From assembly GCF_900700375.1 (NCBI RefSeq), contig NC_041707.1, positions 32,322,764 to 32,386,763 of the forward strand: a stretch of 64,000 bases of DNA, read 5' to 3'. Positions 11,973 to 22,735 of the stretch are shown piece by piece. This DNA comes from Denticeps clupeoides (Eukaryota > Chordata > Actinopteri > Clupeiformes > Denticipitidae). A model generated the notes under the pieces. It worked only from the letters and a program-made list of their open reading frames with translations. It was not told the origin of the DNA and searched no databases. How positions within the stretch are numbered: position 1 is the first letter of the stretch; every line of letters starts with the position of its first letter. The position numbers and the translations under genes were made by a program.

Positions 11973-12199
11973 GATCTTGATGCTGCTGCTATTGTACAGT
12001 GTTCATGAGCTAAGCGAACATTCCTCTTCAAGGTTTCCTCTTCAAGGGCTGGAGCTGGAAGCAGACTGTGGGGTCAAGATATGTACAGGCAGAGCTTCTG
12101 TTTGCCATGTTGATGCTCATGCAGCGTGGCAGGTATGTGAAAGAGTTCAGTAGCAGGCACATGCACCAGAAACAGGTGGGAAGGAGTAGTAAGCATCTG

Positions 12200-12240
12200 G
12201 TTACCATGGTGATGTGCAAGCATCTGGTTACCATGGTGAT
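12200..12240. promoter_or_regulatory. Two tandem RFX X-box-like motifs
   Basis: GTTACCATGGTGAT occurs at 12200-12213 and again at 12227-12240 inside a 27-bp tandem duplication. The RFX X-box consensus is close to GTTGCCATGGCAAC, so each copy keeps the central CCATGG and one good half site. They lie upstream of the minus-strand ORF at 11598-11972. Confidence 0.4.
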
Positions 12241-12914
12241 GTGCAGGCTGAGGTGAACGCTGCAGCAAGGAGTTGGGCTGGTTCTTTGAGCCCCTTCCTG
12301 ACAGCTACAAATACAAAAAGAGGCATAAGATTTTTTTTCACTTGTATTTATTTTTTCTAGAAGCATTCATCCTCCATTCATATGTAATTTTACTCAAGCA
12401 TTAATAAACTCAAAATAATGTGGATGTTTTATTTTCTAACATGAAAAATAGCCCATAATTTAGATATGTTAAATTATGACTGGAACGTCACAGATTAATA
12501 TCCATAAACCAGCAAGATGTCACTGCGCTCAGCTCACATTACACGTTCAAGTGACCCTCCTGCAGGGGAACAAGGGTCACATAAAGAACAAAACAGAAAC
12601 TTGGGGGCCAAAACATTATCAGATGACCTGTCATGACTAGAAATAATAATCATGCACAGAATGACTAGCTGGAATGTTCTGCTCCTTTTTTTCCTGCTGC
12701 AGGGGGGGGTGACATTTTCTGACAGCAGCCACAAAAGACCCCACAAAAGCTACAAATCAGTGACTGAAGTCTCAGAAAAACAATAGTATATACAATGCAT
12801 TATGGTTGCCAGTATACTTTAAAAGCATGACTTCCCCTCCTTTAAAAAAAGTCCTCTCACAACACTATGAAAATAAAATTAACATGATAAAATGCGCAAC
12901 ACGAACGATGGCGC
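12241..12914. other. Intergenic DNA, nothing recognised
   Basis: No gene seen. A possible minus-strand splice acceptor (CTGTCAG) lies at about 12300. Confidence 0.35.
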
Positions 12915-13052
12915 CATTTATCAAATGCCCTGATCCAGAGGAACTTACCACCAGTAGTTACAGGGACAGTCCCCCTGGAGACACTAAGTGGGATTTGAAC
13001 CTGGGTCTTCTGGTTTATAAGCGAGCGTGTTTCCCACTTGGCTACTACCACA
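12915..13052 (-). mobile_element. SINE, family A
   Basis: Minus-strand copy with head (GGTAGTAGCCAAGTGGGAAA), B-box-like GGTTCAAATCCC and the middle 'ggggactgtccctgtaacta'. The tail is shortened. Confidence 0.85.
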
Positions 13053-15230
13053 CACGTCACGAAAAGGTGAAGAGAAGAGCATCACGTAAAAAGCACATAA
13101 TGACACAGCGCCACTAGAGTCACACGTTACGGTGTAATGTCACGAAATACAGTGAAACACAGCACTTCTTGTCGCGGGGTTCAGCGTGACAAGTGGGCGT
13201 GGTTAACGCTGTCATTTCAGACGCGCAAACCGGAGAAAACAGAGGCTTTCAGAGCGCAGCACAATGCAGAAATAAGTGAAGAGGGGGAATAAAAGGGGTT
13301 AGGAAACACTTAGAGGGGCATGAGCAGGTAAAATAGTTCCATCGGTGAGCTCCCCTGTACAGACGGAAGTGATTGAGGTGGCCTCACATTTTTCCTGATC
13401 AAAATAAATGGCATTATGAAGGAAACACTGCGTGCACGAATCAAAATAGCTTCTACCCTGTCTAGCAATTACTGGGCGACTGTGTTGTTCTAACAGTAGA
13501 AAAACTGGACTTTACAACAAGTTTATTTATTACTGGTTTTAGTATGTATCTGCATGTATTACTGCTAATTACTGCTTCAATGCAGCTTCAAATTATTGAA
13601 TTAATTATTATTAACATAAAATCCTTATTTACTTTATTTAAAATCGCCGTCGCGTTTTATGAACGTGTAACCACTGTGAAGAATGTAACTACCCTTATAG
13701 CAGATATATACAAGCTCAGGTGATTCACCCAAGGGGGGGACCAGTGTCTAGGTTCGTGGAGGTAAATGCTGTGCTATGTGATAGCCAGGGAAAAAGATGC
13801 TCAGACCACGGGAGACAGTTGAACTTACTAAGTATATTTAAATGGAAATAAGAAAATAAATGTACAATCTAACAGCCAGCATTCACTATAACAACACAAC
13901 AAAAACTTTTCTCTTATAAAACCATAACATAATAATTAACACGTAACAATTTCCAATAATTATAAAGTCTTTTTCCTCCTTCCCTAATTGAGTTGTTTCT
14001 CCTGGTCAACAACGATGCAAAAGTTCTGAGTTCAGTTCAGATTTTCTTCCTAGTCAGTGCGTTATAGTCTAGTAGGTCTTTAGCCTGTAAGTCTTAGTCA
14101 GTAGGTCTTAGTCAGTAGGTGTAACAGGTAACAGTCAAAGTCAATGATGTCAGATCAAGTCCTACCACACCGGTGACCTGTATGATGGAGAAGGAATGGA
14201 GAAGTTCCCTCTCAGATTGGTGAAGAACATCCGCTTTCCCGGTGGCTCGCCATCCCCCTCGTCAGGGAGAAATCCATCTTTCAATTTCTTCCAAGGAAGG
14301 CTCAATAGAAAAAAAACCTAGCCTGCATAACAACAACATACAACCTTATTGTTTCAGGCATAACCTTTAAAGCATTATGCTCATATCTCTGTAAAATTCT
14401 TGGTTTCTCAAAATGAAATAATCTTCCAATTTGCATAGCATAGAATACCTGTATTTCTTCCATATCCCTCTATGAAGTATTGTTTTATTCAATGCTAAAT
14501 GAATTATATGTTTTAGGTTATCAACCATGAAATTATGATTAGTTACTCTTTTTAACCATTAATTATGATTTCAAGTGTTACCATACAATTAACATTTAAC
14601 CATATGAACAAAATTATCATTCAAAATAAAACATTCCATCTCAAAACAATCTCAAGTCACAGAACATTAATTAAGTGAACTGTACTCATTTTACAATTAC
14701 AATTTTACTGTAAACATAACCACACAGTATCATTTCACATTACATTTCGCTAGCAGCAAGCACACACACAAGGTGCAATGCAACAACAGCAGTTAGCTAC
14801 TTTAGCTTAGCTTAGCGTGACTCACCAAGACGATCTGTACACAGACATTCACAGGTTCTAGGAAATTTCAGGTGCTTTGGGTGTTTCACTTAACACTGGT
14901 TTTGGTGGTTAAAACCACTTTTTGTCCACAATCACCGAATTTTTGTCTCTCGCTCTCTCTCGTTCGCGTGCGCTCCTCGTGGTGCTGCGTTGTACTGACT
15001 AACTTGCTAACACAAATCAGGGCGGGACTTTCCCTCTCCTGCAATAGCGATACAGTACGGAGTGGCCCGACCAATAGCAAATAAACAAAACTTGACAGGC
15101 ACCCAAATAACTTTAATTATTCATAGTCTGGTTTACCACGAGTGATAAGAACAAAAAAAATTACTTTTCATTAATTACACTATCCCTATATGAAATGAGG
15201 GACTCTTTCTACGCCTCCGTGTTTAATGTT
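13053..15230. other. Unassigned block, AT-rich then CpG-rich
   Basis: 13.7-14.8 kb is AT-rich and repeat-like but not assigned. 14.82-15.08 kb is CpG-rich; on the minus strand it contains a strong splice donor (CTTG|GTGAGTCA) at about 14829, so it could be a 5' untranslated exon of a minus-strand transcript, possibly of the small gene at 11.6-12.0 kb. No ORF supports a coding role. Confidence 0.35.
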
Positions 15231-15269
15231 AGAATCGCGCTGCGCCGCACGTCGCGTCGGACGAACGTC

Positions 15270-15283
15270 GTTGTCATGGTAAC
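15270..15283. promoter_or_regulatory. RFX X-box
   Basis: GTTGTCATGGTAAC differs from the palindromic X-box consensus GTTGCCATGGYAAC at one position. It sits in a CpG-rich segment a few tens of bases before a probable 5' untranslated exon that ends at 15339 with a GTGAGT donor. RFX factors at such sites drive cilium and sperm-axoneme genes. Confidence 0.6.
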
Positions 15284-15909
15284 GATGTTTGTTGATCCTC
15301 AGAGCTGTAAAGCGACCGAGAGGAGCGAGATCGTTTTTGGTGAGTTGCGATTATAAAAGTAGTATTTTCGCTGAGCGGCTGGTTTGTGACCTCTAACCCT
15401 TCAGCGCGGGACTGGCGCCATGTTTTACTAATTAAAATAGTCTCCGTTTATCCAGCCGACATCGGTTTAGCTGCGCTTTCCACAGCGAATAGGCTTATAC
15501 TCGCAGCAACAGACTCTCAGACGACTATTCACGCAGATATCCTTATTTATTTATGTATTTCTGCAAATTCGCGGTTCATTTGCATATTTGGCAGCTTCAC
15601 CGTCACAATTTTGAAAAACGGGAAGAAGGTACTTGGTTTAGTGAGTGAGTAACAGATGGAATAAAATAATTTTGTTGTCTGGTTATGTGGCTGTCGTTTG
15701 CTGTGTTTGCCCGTGTACCTTTACTGCTCAGGAAGATGAATTCAGTGTTTCTAGATCGCACTACAAATCACGTGGTGACTAAAGAATAAAAAAAAAACCC
15801 AATGTACTCCGGTCAGTGACGTCATCGTGTTTGTGTTTTAATTTAAACAGAAATAGAAGCTGAGCAGAGTGAGCAGATTGAGATTTCCCAGATTGAGAGA
15901 TTCATCAGG

Positions 15910-18049
15910 ATGGAGACCGTGAGAGAGCAGCGAGGAGGACCAGGACATCCAGGATCCGACAGCAGCGGGAAGACGGCGGTTGGTCCAGGCCCAGTTCAGC
16001 GGTGCGCGGCTGCGTATCTACTGGGTTCTCGGGCCTGTGCTAAACCGACTGAGGGTAAAACTTTGCATGTTTTTTCTGGTGTTTTCTTGAACAAATTAAT
16101 GGTAAAAACCACCTATCCCTTAATTTACAAAGTTTTGTGAAAGTGAGGTGATTGTCATTGTGATACACTGCAGCACAGCACATGATGACAATGAAATGTG
16201 TCCTCTGCTTTTATCCATCACCCTTAGTGAGCACGGGTTTGCTTCTTTACCCACTAGGCCACCACTGTCCCAGGCATAATTAATTCGTCAGAGGGCACAC
16301 AAGGAAAAGTTAAAATAGAAATTAATGGATGTTATGTGATCTGCACATGACTGAGGAAGACATTTTATACTATACATCCCAATATGAATCATAATTAATG
16401 TGAAGATTTCAGAATCAGCATAGTTTTAACGTAAAGGAGTATTTTTACAAGCAAATATTTCCCATTTATCTTGTTAACTAAGTCATACATGTTACTGTTG
16501 TAGTCTTTACACTTGTGGTTAATCTTGTTATTGTCTCTGTTGAAGGTTTAGCAATTTTGATTGAGCCAATGCCCCTACCATCAAAAGGGCGGAAGAAGGT
16601 GCAGCAATATCCTGCAGCCAGGAAGCCCCAACGATACCCCAAGGCTGGTCCATCACGGGTGAAGGTGCTGACAAAGCTGCCCCTGATGGGTACTACAGCC
16701 AAGCCGCCTTTCCCCTACACTGTAGCCAAGAGGACCAGACCAGACACCTTGTCCAGGAGGAAACAGATGAGCTGTCCATATCGAAGACCCCAGGCTGGAA
16801 CGTCCACTGTGCTGCCTCTGCCTGTCACCGCTGTGACCAGTTCATCAGAGGCAGGCATGAAGGTCCCCAGGATGCAGCTGCCCCAGGACAAGTTAGTCCA
16901 TCTCTTCAGCACTCAGGAAAAGCCAAATCCACCGAGTGCCGTGTGCCTTCCATCTTGGAGGAAACCACATTCTCGTCTCATGTTGTCCAGCTCGACATCA
17001 GAGCGAGAATCAATGAAGAGAAAGGAGACCATGAGAGAGCAGCAAGGAGGACCAGGACATCCAGGATCTGACAGCAGCAGGAAGACGACGGCCGGTCCAG
17101 GCCCAGTTCAGCGGTGCGCGGCTGCGTATCTACTGGGTTCTCGGGCCTGTGCTAAACCGACTGAGGGTAAAACTTTGCATGGTTTTTGTGGCGTTTTCTT
17201 GAACAAATTAATGCTAAAAAACACCTATCCCTTAGTTTACAGTTGAGTTTTGTGTAAGCGAGGCAATTGTAATTGTGATACACTGCAGCACAGCACATGG
17301 TGACACAACGAAATGTGTCCTCTGCTTTTATCCATCACCCTTAGTGAACACGGGTTTGCTTCTTTACCCGCTAGGTCACCACTGCCCCAGGCATAATTAA
17401 TTCGGCAGAGGGCGCGAAGGAAAGTTAAAATAGAAATTTATGGATGTTTTGTGATCTGCACATGACTATGGCAGACATTTTATACTTTACATCCCAACAT
17501 GAATCATAATTAGTGTGAAGTTTTCAGAATCAGCACAGTTTGAACGTAAATGACCATTTCAACAAGCAAATAATTCCCAGTTATCTTGTTAACTAAGTCT
17601 TACATGTAACTGTTGTAGTCTTTACACTCGTGGTAAATCTTGTTATTGTCTCTGTTGAAGGTTTAGCCATTATGATTAAGCCAATGCCCCTACCATCAAA
17701 AAGGCAGAAGAAGGTGCAGCAATACCCTGCAGCCAGGAAGCCCCAGCGACACCTCATGGCCCCCAGGACGCAGCCAGACCCGACCACCTCCTGTACCCAG
17801 CTGCCCCGGGACAAGTTGGTCCGTCTCTTCAGCACTCAGGAAAAGCCGAATCCACCGAGTGCTGTGTGCCTTCCATCTTGGAGGAAGCCGCATTCTCACC
17901 TCATGTCGTCCAGCACGACATCAGAGCGAGAAGCAATGAAGAGAGAGGCTCAGCGGCAGCGAGAAGAGGCGGCCAAGATCACCCGTAATGGGGTAGACTG
18001 CAGCGTACTGGCTGACCGCTGGCACTACCCGTACATCTGGCCTAATTAA
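15910..18049 (+). CDS. Unrecognised protein with internal tandem duplication, 384 residues
   Basis: Coding exons: 15910-16054, 16546-17166, 17661-18049, with phase kept at both junctions (GAGG|GT...AG|GTTTA). A probable untranslated exon ends at 15339 and the ATG exon starts at 15851 after AAACAG. I do not recognise the protein; it is basic and rich in Pro, Ser, Lys and Gln. A ~1.1 kb tandem duplication copied the first coding exon, the intron with its SINE, and the second exon. So the block GGPGHPGSD...ACAKPTEG appears twice (residues ~9-48 and ~215-255), as do EPMPLPSK/KPMPLPSK and FSTQEKPNPPSAVCLPSWRK. The C-terminus has a KREAQRQREEAAK helix and ends HYPYIWPN. The X-box upstream hints at a ciliary role. 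Alternative: a transcribed pseudogene, but three open exons argue against it. Confidence 0.6.
16140..16273 (-). mobile_element. SINE, family B, in intron 1
   Basis: Reverse-oriented body starting 'gtgattgtcattgtgataca' and ending in the 'ctaggccaccactg' head. A copy at the same place in the next intron (17250-17393) shows that the host segment was duplicated after this SINE inserted. Confidence 0.8.
17250..17393 (-). mobile_element. SINE, family B, in intron 2 (duplicate of 16140-16273)
   Basis: Same SINE, same orientation, same internal truncation and same distance from the flanking exons as the copy 1.11 kb upstream. Confidence 0.8.
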
Positions 18050-18300
18050 TGGTAAGTAAGTGACAGGTAAGTGAAGTAATATGTATTAAGTTAGGTAGTA
18101 ATAGTTAGTAAGTAGTATGTAGTAAGTTTTTGTAGTAATGGTTGTTAAGTTATATGTAGTAGTTAGGTAATAATAGTTATTTAGTAATATGTAGTAAGTT
18201 AGGTTATAATATTTATTAAGTTATATAGAGTAAGTTGGGTAATTAGTATAGACAGGACTTGATGTAATTGATATGATGTCTGTGTTTACCTGTGTAGTTC
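18050..18300. repeat. Imperfect 'gtagtaagttag' tandem repeat
   Basis: Directly after the stop codon there is a run of degenerate AGTAAGT/TAGTAATAGTTA units. It contains several chance GTAAGT donor-like strings, including one only two bases after the stop. Confidence 0.6.
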
Positions 18301-18467
18301 TAGTGACACGGTAGTACAGTGCTTGGAGATATGAGCCAACCGTAGGCCATATATCAAGAAAAGCTCACACATCTACATACAAACCTCACACATACACCAT
18401 ATATTTGTCACGCATCTACATAAAAACCTCAGACATACAACACGTTTACTTGATATATGGCCTAGGG

Positions 18468-18606
18468 GGTGCCTCATATGGAGCTGCTGCCTTATAGAAA
18501 GAATCTGGGTTCTAGTCCTGGCCCGGGTTCTTTCTGTGTGGAGTTTGCATGTGCTGCCCGTGTTCACATGGGTTTTTCTCCGGGTACTCCGGTTTCCCAC
18601 ATTCAA
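18468..18606 (+). repeat. Dispersed vertebrate repeat fragment
   Basis: Contains 'gtgtggagtttgcatgtgct' and 'ctccgggtactccggtttcc', strings that belong to a well-known interspersed repeat of fish and other vertebrates. The family is not assigned. Confidence 0.6.
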
Positions 18607-18759
18607 AACATTATTTCAGATATTCTTCAAATATTTAAATATTTTTTGATTATTTGAAATCTGTGACTTGTAATAACTTGGTAACTAATTTGGCAGTTAA
18701 ATTTAGTCAAACTACTGGTTGTTCTGTGAACCAGTATGAATTGGCAAACCAAATACAAA

Positions 18760-18829
18760 TCCCTGGTGGTGTATCGGTAACACATTCACCTTCATGGTGG
18801 AATTACCAGGTTCGAACCCTGGCCAGGGT
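18760..18829 (+). tRNA. tRNA-like cloverleaf with UCA anticodon position
   Basis: The segment folds by hand into a near-complete cloverleaf: acceptor CCCTGG/CCAGGG (six of seven pairs), D stem GTGT/ACAC with GG in the loop, a five-pair anticodon stem (one G-T) around CTTCATG, and a perfect T stem CCAGG/CCTGG with loop TTCGAAC. The B box (GGTTCGAACC) is perfect. Position 33 is T and positions 34-36 read TCA. It is too short for selenocysteine tRNA. It is most likely a tRNA pseudogene or a SINE head (Glu/Gly-like acceptor and T arm), but it could be a transcribed opal-reading tRNA. Confidence 0.45.
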
Positions 18830-18953
18830 GCAATGACTGGTTTGCCCTAAACATTGTTGTTTTTCATTTTTATCTATTTGTTGGTTGTAAGTGGATTTTT
18901 GGTTCACATGGCTACAAGTCTGGTCGGAGTTGGCGTATTTATCAAAAGCTATT

Positions 18954-20035
18954 TGTCATGGTTGACTGCCCTTGGGGACTCACCTGTGCCCAATCAGGAT
19001 GACATTTTATAAGGCGCTGTGGTTCCGCCCTTCGGTGGCTCTGACATTTTTGTGAACTTGACCGTCTTTGTGGACCTGACAGCTGTTTGATGTGTTTTGA
19101 GTTCTGGCAATCGCCACATGCCTGTGGGCTAGTTTTTGTTGTCCCCTTTATTTCCCTGTTTTCGGCCATCAAGCCGTTGTTTATTTATTATTTAATAAAT
19201 CCTTGTTTTCAGTATGTCCCGCCTCTGCGCTTCCTTCCCCCGTCAGGTCACCAACGTGACAGAATGTCGGCAGAGAAAGAAGACCATGGCAGAGAGAAGG
19301 CAGAGAAAGAAGACCATGGAGAAGAGCTCAGCCAGTCCGGGTGAGTGCCAGCAACTGCGCAGCCGGGACTGCCTTGCGGGGAATCCGCCTCTCCAGCGCC
19401 GTTTGTGGACATGCCTTCCCTGTGCCCAGATGTTCCCCAGCTGAATGGCAGAGCAGCACCAGCGCCCTCACCTGTTGTAGAGGACGTCCACCACCCTCCA
19501 CGCCACACACCCACCACCATCTCCAGCAATGCGCCCAGCCCCATGTGGGACATACCAATGGTCCCTAGTCCCCTCTCAGATGCAGACAAGATCACCACCA
19601 TCCTCACACGTCTGACTGGGTCAGCATGGGGATGGGGCACAGACCTTTGGCACTGGGGAGAGACAGACGGAATGTGTATTCTGGACTTCCTGGAGAGACT
19701 GAGGGCGGAGTTCGATCAGCCAGAGCCTGAGCCAGGGATCAGACCCTGCCTCACCACACCCATCTTTTCTGTCCGTATGTCGCCCCCATTCCCCTCTTTA
19801 TGTCCACCAGATGGAAACCCAGCAGTGGAGCAGAACCCCAGGGAGGAAGTTCCTGACCCGACCCCAATTTTTTTGGAGGGGTGCAGTTTGGGTTGGGGGC
19901 TACTACTGAGGGGAGGGTGGGTGGGTTATGCAACAAAGCTGGGTTCTCCGGTAGCTGGTAAGGAGGGTGGGCCAGGCATGGGTCTGCGTCCGCCCACCCC
20001 AGAGCCCCCTGGAAGGCATGAGGACCCAGGCTGAA
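18954..20035 (+). mobile_element. LTR retrotransposon fossil, Ty3/Gypsy-like (LTR plus gag-like remnant)
   Basis: A likely LTR spans 18954-19261: it begins TGTCATGG, ends CGTGACA, and holds a TATAAG-like promoter motif and an AATAAA near 19195. A gag-like segment follows (about 19345-20035), recognisable from a Leu-Thr-Gly/Ala-Trp core and a 'FLERLRAEFDQPE' stretch typical of fish Gypsy gag. No pol or second LTR is visible, so the element is broken and truncated. Old enough to have lost most of its body. Confidence 0.6.
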
Positions 20036-20064
20036 TGGTCTGGCGAAGCCCCCACACTGGCACC

Positions 20065-20315
20065 AGGGACGTTCTGCTGGAGTGGCTGCACGTGCCCAGA
20101 AGGCAACAGCCTGGGGTGCAGTGAACGGTCGCCAGATGGTCTGGGACCGCCTACCTTCATGGTGCAGGGAAAGAAGATGGTTTCTCTGCCAGCAGGAACG
20201 TGCAGTGAGAGGGGCTGCATGTTCCCAGAATGCACCAGCCTGATGTGCAGTTAATGGTGGCCGGAGTGTCCGGGACCACCTTCCTGCGCAGTGCAGGGAG
20301 GGAAACATTTGCACT
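20065..20315. repeat. Two-unit tandem repeat, ~131-bp period
   Basis: Two diverged units share 'tgcccagaa..gc..cagcctg..gtgcagt', 'ctgggaccgcc..ccttc' and 'gcaggga'. It directly follows the LTR-element remnant and may be part of it. Confidence 0.5.
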
Positions 20316-21173
20316 ATTCTTTCAGGTCACCAATTAATCAGGTCACCATATTTATGACAATGAGCTCTGGGTGGTTTCTATCTAGCCAATGATCTGGCAC
20401 TAAAATCTCCCCCTGCCACCATGTTGGCGGGGTTGTCATCCAGTATATCATCTTGTTTGGTTTCAAATGTCAAATATGTATTTACGACTGAACCACGAAT
20501 ACATTGATAGATGTATATTTAATATGAAAAATAAGGAAAGTGAATGGATAATTGGAATGGTGCCTTCTTGCTTTATGCCCTGATTGCCTTCTTGTTGCTG
20601 ACCCTTTTTGTCCCATGGATTTCTGGAATTCAGTCTTTGCCTTACTCTTGTTTGGAAACCAATGCTACCGACCCACCGCTTGCCCCTAAACTTTTCTTCT
20701 GCCTTCTCCTCTAGCCTGTCGGTGTGCTGCCACCAGCATTGCAACATCTCCAGCCCATCTCCCCACTGCTCACATCATGGCAAGAGCCCGTGCCCAGTCA
20801 ACTCAAGACCTCCTGTCGTCCAACTCCCTAGCCATGTCTGCACGTTTGCCACCACTGCTGGCCAATGACACAGAACCATAACTCCAGCTGAGTGTAATAT
20901 CCCATGGCTAAAGAAAATTGTAATTCCACAAATTTACATCCACTGTAATTTCCAAAAATTAACATCCTCTTCAATAGAATGGGTTTCTTGTAGAAAAACA
21001 CAATTAATGTTCTGCTCCTTACAAAAAATAAAAACACCTTTTTGATTTACATTGTTTTTAAGAGGAGGTGTTACAGAGACTCCAGAATGAAGTGTGACAA
21101 GAAATAGTTCTTTATTTTATTTTTAAAAAATTATTTCACATATCTGTCATGTTTCTCCCAGATGTGTGCTGGA
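20316..21173. other. Intergenic DNA, nothing recognised
   Basis: No gene or assigned repeat. Confidence 0.35.
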
Positions 21174-21310
21174 AGAAGTTTGGACACACCTTCTTATTCA
21201 ATGTGTTTTCTTTATTTTCATGACCATTTGGTAGATTCTACATGGGTAGATTCTCACTGAAGGCATCAAAACTATGAATGAACACATGTGGAGTTATGTA
21301 CAAAATGAAG
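21174..21310. mobile_element. Tc1-like transposon end fragment
   Basis: Shares 'gtttggacacaccttcttat', 'ttttctttattttcatgacc' and 'gaaggcatcaaaactatgaa' with the Tc1 relic at 48272-49463. Only one end of the element is left. Confidence 0.75.
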
Positions 21311-21417
21311 CAGTGTGTTGAGATGTGCCTTTAAATACATCCACATGTCTGCCTCCAATCAACTTAGGTAGTGTCAGATGCTTCCACACCCATGACATCA
21401 TCATCAGGGCTTCCCAA

Positions 21418-21614
21418 ACAGTTTAAAGGCATAGTAGCCTTTGTGTACGTAAACTGACTTTGAAGAAAGTAATAAAAATTTTCTCACACATTATAATATT
21501 TAGCAAGTAGGAATTATTTTGGGCCTAAAACTGAAAGGGTTTTGCATGATTAATTATCCGACAGTAAGAAAAAATGTTGACATGGTGTATGTAAACTTTT
21601 GGTTTCAACCGTAT
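21418..21614. mobile_element. Tc1-like transposon end fragment, second family
   Basis: Contains 'gtgtacgtaaactgactttg' and ends 'gtatgtaaacttttggtttc', a terminal signature of a common fish Tc1-type element. No coding capacity is left. Confidence 0.7.
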
Positions 21615-21941
21615 GTACTTTTGAAGGCAAATGCTTTTACTCAAGTGGAAATGTATGAGGGGCCATTTAGGAAATATTTCAGACTTTTGTTACACAAACA
21701 CATGTGAAACACACACACATTCACATATGAAACTGACAAGCATGCATTTATACTACTGAAAACTCACACACACACACATATGAAACACTCACACAGATAC
21801 AGGTGAAAAACACGCATACACACATATGAAATGCTCACACAGATACATGTGAAAACCACACACACACACATATGAAATGCTCACACAGATACAGGTAAAA
21901 AGGTCTTTTATGTAACAAACTGTGTTAAAGGCCCATAAAAA

Positions 21942-22175
21942 GTAAAGTGAATGTCATTGTGATACACATCAGCACAGCACACGGTGCACACAGTGAAATG
22001 TGTCCTCTAAATTTAACCATCACACTTGGTGAGCAATGGGCAGCTATGACAGGGGCCCGGGGAGCAGTGTGTGGAGAGGTGCTTTGCTCAGTGGCACCTT
22101 GGCGGCTCGGGATTCGAAAATGCCAACCTTCTGATTACCTGGCCACTTCCTTAACAGCTAGGCCACCACTGCTCC
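21942..22175 (-). mobile_element. SINE, family B, in the palindrome spacer
   Basis: Reverse-oriented, near full length: starts 'gtgaatgtcattgtgataca', ends in the 'ctaggccaccactgctcc' head. Confidence 0.85.
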
Positions 22176-22214
22176 ATGAGCTAAATGAAAAAAATGAAAA
22201 AGATTTGAATATTC

Positions 22215-22465
22215 ATAGGAGGCGCGCTATGGCTGGTAGCGCTGTGGCTGGTAGCGCTGTGGCTGGTAGCGCGGCGGCGCTCTGGAGACAGAGAATCTTC
22301 CGTTAGGAAGGGAGAACGACGTCGCGACCCGGTTTGGACTGCGCACGCGCAAAATACAATTACCGCTTTTTAAATCGGATCGCCAAAATAGAATCCATAG
22401 AACCGACTTCCGGATATAGTGAAATGACTTCCGGATATACTGAAATGACTTACGGATATAGTGAA
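22215..22465. repeat. Two short tandem repeats in the palindrome spacer
   Basis: 'gctgtggctggtagc' is repeated about three times at 22225-22273. 'acttccggatatagtgaaatg' type units are repeated three times at 22409-22466. The DNA between is CpG-rich. Confidence 0.8.
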
Positions 22466-22575
22466 AATTTAAATTTTTGTTTGTTACATAAGAGTCCATC
22501 ACGTGTATCTGTGTGAGCATTTCATATGTTTGTGTGTGGTTTTCACATGTATCTGTGTGAGCATTTCATATGTGT

Positions 22576-22735
22576 GTCAAAGCACCGTCCCCACACACTG
22601 CTCCCCGGGTGCCTGTCATAGCTGCCCACTGCTCACTCAGGGTGATGGGTTAAATGCAGAGGACAAATTTCACTGTGTTCACCATGTGCTGTGCTGCTGT
22701 GTATCACATGTGACAATCACTACACTTTACAGAAA
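22576..22735 (+). mobile_element. SINE, family B, inserted in the right palindrome arm
   Basis: Body from 'caaagcaccgtccccacaca' to 'tgacaatcactacactttac'. The left arm lacks it, so it inserted after the inverted repeat formed. Confidence 0.85.

Noticed and set aside
19248-20314. Several 70-190 codon ORFs on both strands around the LTR fossil
   Set aside because: Overlapping frames of a GC-rich LTR-element remnant and a tandem repeat, not host genes.
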